A stretch of 64,000 bases of DNA from Actibacterium sp. 188UL27-1. GTDB taxonomy: Bacteria > Pseudomonadota > Alphaproteobacteria > Rhodobacterales > Rhodobacteraceae. Location of the stretch: assembly GCF_016901225.1 (NCBI RefSeq), contig NZ_JAFEUL010000019.1, positions 19,749-83,748 on the forward strand. The letters are read 5' to 3'. The translations under genes were made by a program, and so were the position numbers. Position 1 is the stretch's first letter, and each line of letters opens with the position of its first letter. This document shows, in pieces, positions 8,858 through 17,174 of this stretch. The notes beneath the pieces were generated by a model, which did no database searches, was not told the origin of the DNA, and worked only from the letters and a program-made list of their open reading frames with translations.

Positions 8858-10086
8858 TGCGCATCGGAAATATCTTCATCCTCTGCCTGATCGCCGGAGC
8901 GATCTGGGGTGCCATCTACACTCTGCTGATCACGCTGTTGGCGCTGCTGGTCACGGGGGTAGAGTTCCAGCCGCAGCTTTGGCAGGGCATGGTGGCTGGT
9001 ACAGCGGCAGCGGGTGTCCTGGTCTTTCAACGGCCTGCGGGGCGGGATCGCAGGATGCTGGCTATGGCAGGCGGGGTCTTCATCGCGGGATTGTTGTTAT
9101 TGACGGGGCTGCAACCCTTGGGCACCGGCCTGGGTCGCGCAATTTTGGGCCAGGTCGTCTTCATCGTGCTGCTGGCCTTTGTGCTGGTGCAGACGCTTCA
9201 TCTGACCGCGCTGGATCTGGGGCCGGGGCATGAAAGCCGCTACAATGTCGAGGTCGTGATCTTGCGGTTTTTCAAGGGGTTCGGGTTGGTTTTCTTCACC
9301 ATCGCGGTGGCGCTGCCATTCTTTGTCATGGTGATGATGAGTCTGAAAAATCAGCAACTTTTGCTGTCAGACCCGCTCGATTTCTCCCTTGATCTGTCTC
9401 AAGGGGCGGCAGCCCTGTTCCGCAGCTATATCGAGCTCTTTGGCCAATACAATTTTGGCACATTCCTGTTGAATTCGGCCATGGTATCGGTCGCGACTGT
9501 CGCCATCACCCTGTTCTTTGCGGTGCCCGGCGCCTATGTCGTGGCGCGGTTGAAATTCCCGGGCCAAGCGTTCCTGTCCCGCTCGATCCTGCTGATCTAC
9601 ATGGTGCCGATGATCGTGCTGGTGATCCCGCTTTATGCGATCTTCTCTCAGCTTGGTATGCGCAACACGCTTTGGGGCCTGATGCTGGTCTATCCGGCGA
9701 CGACGATCCCCGTGGCGCTTTACATGCTGCAAGGGTATTTCCGAGGCATCCCGGCAGAGCTGGAAGATGCGGGCCTGATGGACGGTCTCACCCGGATCGG
9801 CGTCATCCGCAAGGTGACGCTGCCGCTGGCCCTGCCCGCGCTCGCTTCGGTTGCGCTTTATGTGTTCATGATCGCGTGGAATGAGTTCCTTTTCGCGTTC
9901 ATGTTCCTCGACAATGTGCAGCTTTACACCCTGTCGCGCGGTATTGCCGATCTGAATACGGCAGAGGTGCCGCGCCAACATCTGATGGCGGGTGCCGTCA
10001 TCGCCACCATCCCCGTCCTCGTCTTGTTCCTGTGGTTTGAACGGTTCCTCGTGACAGGTCTGACCGCTGGCAGTGTGAAAGGTTAA
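8857..10086 (+). CDS. ABC sugar transporter permease (MalG-like) with extra N-terminal membrane segments
   Basis: A 409-residue inner-membrane permease. Its start codon overlaps the stop of the previous permease (TGATG), showing translational coupling. Residues 1 to about 125 hold roughly four hydrophobic segments not found in ordinary MalG proteins of about 280 residues. The canonical domain starts around residue 130 and carries the EAA loop near AELEDAGLMDGLTRIGVIRKVTLP. It forms the membrane channel with the MalF-like partner. The role of the extension is unknown. Confidence 0.9.
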   Translation: MRIGNIFILCLIAGAIWGAIYTLLITLLALLVTGVEFQPQLWQGMVAGTAAAGVLVFQRPAGRDRRMLAMAGGVFIAGLLLLTGLQPLGTGLGRAILGQVVFIVLLAFVLVQTLHLTALDLGPGHESRYNVEVVILRFFKGFGLVFFTIAVALPFFVMVMMSLKNQQLLLSDPLDFSLDLSQGAAALFRSYIELFGQYNFGTFLLNSAMVSVATVAITLFFAVPGAYVVARLKFPGQAFLSRSILLIYMVPMIVLVIPLYAIFSQLGMRNTLWGLMLVYPATTIPVALYMLQGYFRGIPAELEDAGLMDGLTRIGVIRKVTLPLALPALASVALYVFMIAWNEFLFAFMFLDNVQLYTLSRGIADLNTAEVPRQHLMAGAVIATIPVLVLFLWFERFLVTGLTAGSVKG

Positions 10087-10089
10087 GCG

Positions 10090-11358
10090 ATGACCCTTGA
10101 TGACCAGGCCATCGCCATTCTGCGGGGCAATGACCGCGGTGGCTTCACCATCCCGACGCGGGGTCTTTATCCCTATCAATGGAATTGGGACTCGGCTTTT
10201 GTCGCCTTGGGTTTTGCGGCCTTCGACCGCCCGCGCGCCTGGGCAGAAGTCACCACCGTGCTAGAGGGTCAGTGGCCCGACGGAATGGTGCCCAGCATCC
10301 TCTTTCGTCGCGACGATCCCGACTATTTCCCCGGACCCCGGCGGTGGGGGGCAAATCTTGGGCCCATCCCCTCAACCGGAGTGTCGCAGCCGCCGGTCCT
10401 GAGCACCGCGGTGCGGCTATTGGCGGGCGAGGATGACGCAGACCGCCTCGACAACATCTTTGACAAACTGCTGGCCTGGCACAACTGGTACCACACCGCG
10501 CGCACCTTTGATGGTGTGATCGCCACAGTTCATCCGTGGGAGACCGGGCGCGACAATTGCCCCGACTGGAACATCGGATTGGATGCGATGGAGGTTGCGC
10601 CTGATCTGGCCCCATACGAGCGGATGGACAACAAGCATGTCGATGCCAGCTTCCGCCCGAGCCAGGCCCAGTACGACCGCTACCTGACGATCATCCAGGC
10701 GGGTCAGCAGGTGGGTTGGGATCAGGCGCGACTGACAACCGAGGGGCCGTTCCTCATGGCCGATCCGAATATCAATTTCGTGCTCCTGCGTGCCGACCGG
10801 GATCTGTTCACCCTGGCGGAACGGTTGGGCCGCGACCAAACGGTACGAAACAAGATCCAAGGCTGGATTGCCAAGGGCGAGGCAGCCAGCGATAGGCTGT
10901 GGAATGACCAATTGGGAGGTTACGCCGCGCGGGATCTCCACTCCGGCCGTTTCTCGGACGGGTTCACGAATGCCAGCGCGCTGTGTTTCTATGCCGGCGT
11001 CGGCGCGCCTGAACAGCGCGCCCGCACGCTGCAAAATATCCGCCGCATCGGGGAGCGTGTGCAATATATGTTGCCGAGTTGGGACCCGGATGCGCAGGAT
11101 TTTGAGCCGCAACGTTATTGGTGCGGGCCGATTTGGCCGCAGATGAATTTCATGATCGCCATGGGCTTGCGTGAACAGGGCGAGGCGCAATTGGCCGATC
11201 GCATGCAGTCCGATCTGACCCGCCTGATCGAGGCGTCGGGCTTTTGGGAATGCTTCAACCCGGTCACGGGTGCGGGCTGCGTGGGCTCGGATTTTTCATG
11301 GACTGCCGCGATGTGGCTGGCCTGGCTCTCCCCCTCGTGGCTGACCCGCGTTGCCTGA
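10090..11358 (+). CDS. MGH1-type glycoside hydrolase (mannosylglycerate hydrolase-like)
   Basis: A 422-residue (alpha/alpha)6-type glycosidase resembling mannosylglycerate hydrolases of the GH63-related MGH1 group. Recognisable blocks are GLYPYQWNWDSAFVALGF, WPDGMVPSILF, HPWETGRDNCPDWN and FSDGFTNASAL. It has no signal peptide, so it acts in the cytoplasm after import. It begins 3 bp after the second permease and lies within the importer operon, implying that the importer brings in its substrate. Mannosylglycerate or glucosylglycerate are the best guesses from family knowledge; other glycosides cannot be excluded. Confidence 0.8.
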   Translation: MTLDDQAIAILRGNDRGGFTIPTRGLYPYQWNWDSAFVALGFAAFDRPRAWAEVTTVLEGQWPDGMVPSILFRRDDPDYFPGPRRWGANLGPIPSTGVSQPPVLSTAVRLLAGEDDADRLDNIFDKLLAWHNWYHTARTFDGVIATVHPWETGRDNCPDWNIGLDAMEVAPDLAPYERMDNKHVDASFRPSQAQYDRYLTIIQAGQQVGWDQARLTTEGPFLMADPNINFVLLRADRDLFTLAERLGRDQTVRNKIQGWIAKGEAASDRLWNDQLGGYAARDLHSGRFSDGFTNASALCFYAGVGAPEQRARTLQNIRRIGERVQYMLPSWDPDAQDFEPQRYWCGPIWPQMNFMIAMGLREQGEAQLADRMQSDLTRLIEASGFWECFNPVTGAGCVGSDFSWTAAMWLAWLSPSWLTRVA

Positions 11359-11375
11359 CAGGAAGGACTGATCCG

Positions 11376-12428
11376 ATGGGTGCGATCCAGCTTGTGGATG
11401 TTGAGAAATGGTTCGGTGATGTGCAGGTCATCAAGGGGATCAACCTTGGGATCCGCGATGGCGAGTTGATCATTTTCGTCGGCCCGTCGGGATGTGGAAA
11501 ATCTACATTGCTGCGGATGATCGCGGGGCTAGAAGAAACCAGTCGTGGCCAGATCCTACTCGACAGCAATGATGTGACCGACAAGGTCCCCTCCGAACGG
11601 GAATTGTCGATGGTCTTTCAATCCTACGCGCTCTATCCGCATCTGTCGGTGGGCGAGAATATGGGTTTTGCCTTGAAAACGGCGGGTCGTTCGAAGGCCG
11701 AAATCACCGAGAAAGTGAGGGATGCGGCCCGCGTCCTGAAGCTGGAAGACTATCTCGACCGCCGCCCCAAGGAGTTGTCGGGCGGTCAGCGCCAGCGCGT
11801 TGCCATCGGGCGCGCCATCGTGCGTAAGCCAAAGGGTTTTCTGTTTGACGAGCCACTGTCAAATCTTGACGCCGCCTTGCGCGTCGATATGCGGTTCGAG
11901 ATCGCACGCCTCCACAAGACCCTGGAAACCACTATGATCTATGTCACCCATGACCAGGTCGAGGCGATGACCCTGGCAGACCGGATCGTTGTCCTGAAAG
12001 ACGGTGAGATCATGCAGGTCGGCACCCCGCGCCAATTATATGAAAGCCCCGATAACCTGTTCGTGGCCCAGTTCATTGGCAGCCCCAAAATGAATGTCGT
12101 GCCGTGCAGCACTTCGGGCGATACATTTGTTCTGCAGGATCACGGCACCGGTCCCCTGGGCCACCCCGCGCGCCAGACAGCTGTCCAACTGGGTGTCCGG
12201 CCCGAACATATCTCGATCGTCGCAAAGGGGCAGGGCCACTGCGCCGGCATTGTGGAGGTCAGCGAATATCTGGGCGCTGATTACTTCCACTATATCAATT
12301 GCGGCTCACTGGGCCTGCTCACCGTTCGCGCCTCCGGTGCATCGGACGAGATCGAGGGGCAAACCGTGGGGCTCCATTTCGACCAGAACCGCCTGCATTT
12401 CTTCGACCCCGACGGCACGGTCCTCTGA
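11376..12428 (+). CDS. ABC sugar transporter ATP-binding protein (UgpC/MalK type)
   Basis: A 350-residue ATPase that energises the importer. It has Walker A GPSGCGKST, the signature LSGGQRQRVAIGRAI, Walker B FLFDEPLSNLDA, the H-loop YVTHDQVEAMTLADRI and a C-terminal OB-type regulatory domain (GVRPEHISI). ATG 11376 follows GGAAGG and begins MGAIQLVDVEKWFG, as expected for the family. It is the last gene of the operon, and the dispersed repeat starts 7 bp after its stop. Proteins of this type sometimes serve several sugar importers. Confidence 0.94.
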   Translation: MGAIQLVDVEKWFGDVQVIKGINLGIRDGELIIFVGPSGCGKSTLLRMIAGLEETSRGQILLDSNDVTDKVPSERELSMVFQSYALYPHLSVGENMGFALKTAGRSKAEITEKVRDAARVLKLEDYLDRRPKELSGGQRQRVAIGRAIVRKPKGFLFDEPLSNLDAALRVDMRFEIARLHKTLETTMIYVTHDQVEAMTLADRIVVLKDGEIMQVGTPRQLYESPDNLFVAQFIGSPKMNVVPCSTSGDTFVLQDHGTGPLGHPARQTAVQLGVRPEHISIVAKGQGHCAGIVEVSEYLGADYFHYINCGSLGLLTVRASGASDEIEGQTVGLHFDQNRLHFFDPDGTVL

Positions 12429-12435
12429 CCTCTCC

Positions 12436-12477
12436 CATCATGTGTCCGAAAATATCCCCGCCGGAGGCACAAAATCT
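12436..12477 (+). repeat. dispersed intergenic repeat, copy A
   Basis: About 42 bp beginning CATCATGTGTCCG and containing the core ATATCCCCGCCGGAGGCA, then AAAATCT. It lies between the convergent ends of the ABC ATPase gene and the aspartoacylase-like gene. Near-identical copies are at 44904-44945, 55238-55279 and, inverted, 55295-55335. It may act as a terminator or REP-like element. Confidence 0.85.
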
Positions 12478-12507
12478 ATAGATGCATCGGCAGCGCCCCA
12501 AGCCAAG

Positions 12508-13551
12508 TCAGATAATTTCGTCCTCATCAAACATCGGATCACCTTCTAACTGGGCGGTTAGATCCTCGATGCTTTCCTGCGCCACGGCATTGGACTGGAC
12601 GGCGGCCAGGTGAAGTACTGCGTCGCCTTCATTGACCACGGGCATCACGGCGCGCCCCACGACGATCCCATCGCCGGGTGCTGCAATCTCGGCATCTGTC
12701 TGCCCGAAGGGATCAGATACGGCAGCCAACAGATCGCCCTTTGAGACCACCTCACCTTCGGCCTTGAACATCCGCAGCAGCCCGCCAACGGGCGCGCGGA
12801 CCCAACTGCTGGAAGTGGACAGAACCGGCGTTGCCGTGGGTTTGGCAATGCCTTTGGCCGGTAACATCTCCATGCTGCGCAGGACCCGCAGGATACCCGC
12901 GACACCGGCACGCACTGCAAGCTCATCAAACCGCAAACCTTCGCCCGCTTCATAAAGCAGAACATCAATGCCCAGCTTCTTGGCCTCACCCCGCAACGAT
13001 CCGTCGCGTACAGCAGATCGCATGATGACCGGCGCCCCGAAATCGCGTGCCAGCTTCATCGTCTGGGCATTCTTGGGCGAGACGCGGATTTGCGGAAGGT
13101 TGGTGCGGTGAACGGCGGCAGAATGCAGATCGATCCCCAGATCACAACGCGCCACGACATCATGCAGGAACAGATGCGCCAGCCGCGCCGCGAGCGAACC
13201 AGAGGCGCTGCCCGGAAAGGACCGGTTCAGATCGCGCCGGTCCGGCAGGTAGCGGGAGTGGTTCAAAAAGCCGAACGTGTTCACAATAGGCACAACCAGC
13301 AAAGTGCCGCGAAGGGATTTCAGGTTGGGCGCGCGTAGCAGGCGGCGCACAATCTCGACCCCGATCACTTCATCGCCGTGTACCCCCGCGCTGACAAAAA
13401 CGGTCGGCCCGTCCGTGCGACCATGGATGGCCTGAAGGGAGAGGGTAACCGGGGTGTGATCCGACAAGACACTGACCGGCAGGTTGACCGTTTCGCGACG
13501 ACCGGGGGCCACGGTCCGGTCGCCGATGGTGAGGCTGTTGCGTTTTGCCAT
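12508..13551 (-). CDS. succinylglutamate desuccinylase/aspartoacylase family deacylase
   Basis: A 347-residue zinc carboxypeptidase-fold (M14-like) deacylase. The first zinc-ligand pair is in SAGVHGDEVIG (H and E) and the second histidine in GIDLHSAAVH. The fold is followed by a C-terminal beta-rich domain (VRAPVGGLLRMF, then AAPGDGIVVGRAVMPVVNEGDAVLH) that resembles a biotinyl/lipoyl-like hammerhead, common in this subfamily. It removes an acyl group from an amino-acid-type substrate that cannot be named here. ATG 13551 has GAGGAA upstream. It lies 24 bp downstream of the penicillin-acylase-like gene and is probably co-transcribed with it. Confidence 0.82.
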   Translation of the reverse strand: MAKRNSLTIGDRTVAPGRRETVNLPVSVLSDHTPVTLSLQAIHGRTDGPTVFVSAGVHGDEVIGVEIVRRLLRAPNLKSLRGTLLVVPIVNTFGFLNHSRYLPDRRDLNRSFPGSASGSLAARLAHLFLHDVVARCDLGIDLHSAAVHRTNLPQIRVSPKNAQTMKLARDFGAPVIMRSAVRDGSLRGEAKKLGIDVLLYEAGEGLRFDELAVRAGVAGILRVLRSMEMLPAKGIAKPTATPVLSTSSSWVRAPVGGLLRMFKAEGEVVSKGDLLAAVSDPFGQTDAEIAAPGDGIVVGRAVMPVVNEGDAVLHLAAVQSNAVAQESIEDLTAQLEGDPMFDEDEII

Positions 13552-13575
13552 GTTCCTCTAGCCCAGGTTACACGG

Positions 13576-16038
13576 TCAGCGGGGGGACAAACGGGTGATA
13601 CCGACGGCGGCGGCGCGGGCAAGGTCGGGATCAAGGCTCATACGGATATATTCGCCGCGCCGCCACAGCACGCCAAGGTCGTCATAGTGACGGCTGAGCG
13701 GATGCCCGGATTGCCCGGTTGCCGTGACAAAGAGCGAGCTGTCCGGATCTGCGAAATCATAGACCCCGCGGTAACCGGCGCCGTGTACATTGGTGAACGG
13801 GTCCGGCATCTCCCCACTGGTTTTGCCGCGCATTAGCGTATGATCACCGCCTGATGTGGATTGTCGAATATTGACCAGCCATTTCAGGATGGGCGTTTCG
13901 CCCAGAACAGGGTGGTTATGCTCTGCGGCATGGGCATCGCCCCAGCGGAGCGATTCCAGTGCGGTGCCATAGGTCTGTCCGATCCAAAGCAGCGCCTCGT
14001 CCAGCGCGATGCGGCTGATATCGACGCAGCTTTCCGTGATGGTCGATTGGCGGATATCGCACCAGACGCCCGCCCCGTCGATGTCACGGAACACCCGTTC
14101 GATAAAGATCGGGTCGGCATGGGTGAAATGATCGGCAAAGGGTCCCAGATCGTCGCGGATCAGTTTGTCATGGAGTTGGCGCAACCAGGCCGCATAGATC
14201 AGGGGCTCCGGCAGGTGCTCATTCATCTCCCCGTTCCAGTTCGCCAGCAGATCCAGGGCGCGATTGCGCTGGGCTTCGGGCGTGCCGGGTTGTGCGGCCT
14301 CTCCGGTATACCACAGGTCGCGGGCCATCAACGGCAGGAGCCCCCGCGCCGTGGTGGAGACCGTGTCAAGCTGGGCATCAATGAAGCTTTCGCGGGTATG
14401 CACCTCCCGATCCTGCATCAACTTTCGCCACCGCTCGATCCGCTGCGTGTCGCCCCAGTGGTAGCTCAGGTGATCGGGGAAGGGTCGGTTGACCGTCTTG
14501 TTGTTGGTGTTGCCCAGCAACCCGCCCTCGGGATCCAAAAAGCGGGGATTGCGATCAAAGGCCAGCCGCCCGTCCCATCGGTTTTGCGCCTGCCAGCCCA
14601 AGGCGGGCAACCGGCCCTTCTGGACATTTCCGGCCGCGCGGGCAGGGACCGCGCCGATCACCTGCATCGCGATGCGTTCGGCATCGATCAGGGTCAGGTT
14701 CTGCGAGGGCGCGACATAAGGTTCCATCGCATCCGCAGCCTCGGTCACGCTTTTGGCGCGCATCAGGTCCAACCCGGCCTTGATGGAGGTATCGGCAGGG
14801 TCCAGTGCAGTCCATCCGATTGCCGCGACATGGCCGGGCGGGGTGACGGATGCCAACTCAAAATGCGTGCCGGGCAGGACCGGGCCGTTTTCAGTGTTGC
14901 GCAGGGTGATGGTGACGGGCGCTGCATCCTTGACGCGGATGATTGTGCGTTCGGTCTTGAATGGCGCCCAACCGGATGGTGTGCGATATTCCTGTCGGTT
15001 GGCGGGGTTCAATTCCTCCATGAAGATATCTTGATCGTCCAGGTAGGATGAGGTGATGGCCCAACCCAGTGCATCGGAGCGCCCGGCTAGGATGGCGGGC
15101 ATGCCCGGGATCGTTGCGCCGATCACGCCACCCTCTGACAATTCCATCCGCGCCAGATACCAGATGGATGGTGCGGAAAAGCCCAGATGCGGGTCATTGG
15201 CCAGAAGGGTGCCGCCCGCCGCCGACCGTTTTGGTGCAGCAGCCCAGGCATTGGACGCCCCCGCCAGTTCCCGTGTCTGAAACGGGGACAGCCAGTTCTG
15301 ATCCGGCGGTATCGCCGCCATGGTCACCTGATGCCCCCTGGGGAAGAGATCGGTGTAGTCGGGCAGGTCCACGACCCCGGTGCCGGGCGCATCTGGCATC
15401 AGATCCTGAACCCGCTCAGGCGGCAAGGCGAGGGAGACCTGGGCGCGCAACACCTCGTTTTGCAGATGGCCGGAGAGCTGGAATGCCATCAGTTTGGTGA
15501 CGGCGATGCTATCGGCGGGGCGCCATGGTGCAATCTGGCGTGAGAACATGAAAAATTCAGGCGCACCGCGGCCCAGGGCTTGGGTATTCACCGTCTCGAT
15601 CCAGGCGTTTACCCCCGCCGCATAAGCGTTCAACGCCACCATCGTTTCGGCGTCCTGGGCGCCGACAGAGCGTTCGGCGGCACGGTAAAGGCCGAACCGG
15701 CGCATCAGTTCATCGGTACGGACCGTGCGCTGCCCGAAAAGTTCTGACAGACGACCCTGAGCTGTGCGGCGCAGCAAGGTCATCTGCCACAGCCGATCCT
15801 GCGCATGGGCGAAGCCGAGACCAAAGAACACATCGCTGTCTGCCTCTGCAAAGATGTGCGGAACATTCGCGTTGTCGCGCACAATCTCGACCGGGCTGGT
15901 CAACGCGGACAATTCGTAGGTCGCGTCATAGTCCGGCAATGAGCGGGAGGCGAGATAGTAGACGAACACAACCGCCAGACCGACGAAAACGGCCATCACC
16001 ATGAACAGCCGCATGAGCCAACGGAAGATAAGGGCCAT
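13576..16038 (-). CDS. penicillin acylase (Ntn-hydrolase) family protein
   Basis: An 820-residue precursor of the penicillin-amidase/acyl-homoserine-lactone-acylase family. An N-terminal membrane segment (about residues 7-30, rich in V, F and A) exports or anchors it. The autocatalytic cleavage region is visible as ELAGASNAWAAA, where the Ser after Gly-Ala becomes the N-terminal nucleophile of the beta chain, with HLGFSAPSIWYLARME downstream. It hydrolyses an amide side chain in the periplasm. A beta-lactam, AHL or other N-acyl substrate cannot be distinguished. An AGGA site precedes ATG 16038. It is paired with the aspartoacylase-like deacylase. Confidence 0.9.
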   Translation of the reverse strand: MALIFRWLMRLFMVMAVFVGLAVVFVYYLASRSLPDYDATYELSALTSPVEIVRDNANVPHIFAEADSDVFFGLGFAHAQDRLWQMTLLRRTAQGRLSELFGQRTVRTDELMRRFGLYRAAERSVGAQDAETMVALNAYAAGVNAWIETVNTQALGRGAPEFFMFSRQIAPWRPADSIAVTKLMAFQLSGHLQNEVLRAQVSLALPPERVQDLMPDAPGTGVVDLPDYTDLFPRGHQVTMAAIPPDQNWLSPFQTRELAGASNAWAAAPKRSAAGGTLLANDPHLGFSAPSIWYLARMELSEGGVIGATIPGMPAILAGRSDALGWAITSSYLDDQDIFMEELNPANRQEYRTPSGWAPFKTERTIIRVKDAAPVTITLRNTENGPVLPGTHFELASVTPPGHVAAIGWTALDPADTSIKAGLDLMRAKSVTEAADAMEPYVAPSQNLTLIDAERIAMQVIGAVPARAAGNVQKGRLPALGWQAQNRWDGRLAFDRNPRFLDPEGGLLGNTNNKTVNRPFPDHLSYHWGDTQRIERWRKLMQDREVHTRESFIDAQLDTVSTTARGLLPLMARDLWYTGEAAQPGTPEAQRNRALDLLANWNGEMNEHLPEPLIYAAWLRQLHDKLIRDDLGPFADHFTHADPIFIERVFRDIDGAGVWCDIRQSTITESCVDISRIALDEALLWIGQTYGTALESLRWGDAHAAEHNHPVLGETPILKWLVNIRQSTSGGDHTLMRGKTSGEMPDPFTNVHGAGYRGVYDFADPDSSLFVTATGQSGHPLSRHYDDLGVLWRRGEYIRMSLDPDLARAAAVGITRLSPR

Positions 16039-16123
16039 GATCGTCCTGTCTGTTGACGCCTCGAACCTATCGGTTAGTTAGCTTTGAGCTGAAATTCAAG
16101 GAACACACCGGGGAGTGGGCATT

Positions 16124-16999
16124 ATGGCGACAGTTGCATTTTTGGGGCTTGGTGTAATGGGGTATCCGATGGCTGGGCACCTGGCCAAGGCGGGCCACAC
16201 TGTGACTGTATACAACCGGACGGCTGCCAAGGCACAGAAATGGGTGAATGACAACGGCGGCGCGTCAGGCCGCACCCCGGCTGAAGCCGCCAAAGGCTGT
16301 GACTTTGTCATGGCTTGCGTCGGCAATGATGATGACCTGCGCTCTGTCTGCATCGGTGAGACTGGCGCATTTGCTGGGATGGCTCCGGGTTCGGTATTTG
16401 TCGACCATACGACCGTTTCCGCAGCCGTCACCCGAGAGATGTATTCAGCGGCAGACAGTCACCAGATCAGTTTTGTGGATGCCCCGGTTTCCGGCGGTCA
16501 GGCCGGAGCCGAAAACGGTGTTTTGTCGGTCATGTGCGGGGCCGATCAAGGGGCTTATGATCGCGCGAAGCCCATCATGGATGCCTATGCACGGACCTGC
16601 AAACGCCTGGGTGCAAGCGGGTCGGGGCAATTGACAAAGATGGTCAATCAAATCTGCATCGCAGGACTGGTCCAGGGGCTGAGTGAAGGGTTGCATTTCG
16701 CCGAAAAGGCCGGGCTGGATGGCAAGGCCGTGGTCGAGGTGATCGCGGGGGGGGCTGCGGGCAGTTGGCAGATGCAAAACCGGTACGAGACCATGCTTGA
16801 TGATCACTTTGATCACGGTTTTGCCGTGGACTGGATGCGCAAGGATCTGGGCATCTGCCTGTCGACGGCTGATGAGAATGGCGCCAGCCTGCCCGTCACG
16901 GCGCTGGTCGATCAGTTTTATAAAGATGTGCAAAAACTGGGCGGCGGGCGGTGGGATACATCATCGCTGGTGAAACGCTTGCGCGCCCTGGATGGTTAA
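16124..16999 (+). CDS. beta-hydroxyacid dehydrogenase (3-hydroxyisobutyrate / tartronate-semialdehyde reductase family)
   Basis: A 291-residue NAD(P)-dependent dehydrogenase. The Rossmann motif is FLGLGVMGYPMAGHLAKAGH, the substrate site DAPVSGGQAGAENG and the catalytic lysine region GSGQLTKMVNQ. ATG 16124 is preferred because GGGAG lies eight bases upstream; a GTG at 16115 is in frame. It stands alone between the acylase (divergent) and zwf. If it reduces tartronate semialdehyde, it would give glycerate; the family assignment does not settle the substrate. It is a paralogue of the mmsB gene at 27.2-28.0 kb. Confidence 0.87.
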   Translation: MATVAFLGLGVMGYPMAGHLAKAGHTVTVYNRTAAKAQKWVNDNGGASGRTPAEAAKGCDFVMACVGNDDDLRSVCIGETGAFAGMAPGSVFVDHTTVSAAVTREMYSAADSHQISFVDAPVSGGQAGAENGVLSVMCGADQGAYDRAKPIMDAYARTCKRLGASGSGQLTKMVNQICIAGLVQGLSEGLHFAEKAGLDGKAVVEVIAGGAAGSWQMQNRYETMLDDHFDHGFAVDWMRKDLGICLSTADENGASLPVTALVDQFYKDVQKLGGGRWDTSSLVKRLRALDG

Positions 17000-17136
17000 G
17001 GACACCTGATGGTGCGCCCGGCGCTTTAGCGCTTAATCGTTCCGTCATCAGGCGGGGTTAGGCCCGGTGATGTGGGAATTGGTGCAGCGATACTGGACAG
17101 GGTGGGGGCTGACCGCTATCGAACGTGGCGTTGGCG

Positions 17137-17150
17137 CGTTATCGCTAACA
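17137..17150 (+). promoter_or_regulatory. LacI-type palindrome upstream of zwf
   Basis: CGTTATCGCTAACA contains the dyad GTTA-TCGC-TAAC with a central CG, which fits the general LacI-family operator form. It ends 24 bp before the zwf start codon, a position suited to repression of the zwf-pgl-pgi operon. No cognate regulator is adjacent; the LacI-like protein at 5.1 kb has a different palindrome in its own promoter. Confidence 0.5.
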
Positions 17151-17174
17151 GTCGGATTGCAAGGGGGTATTTTG

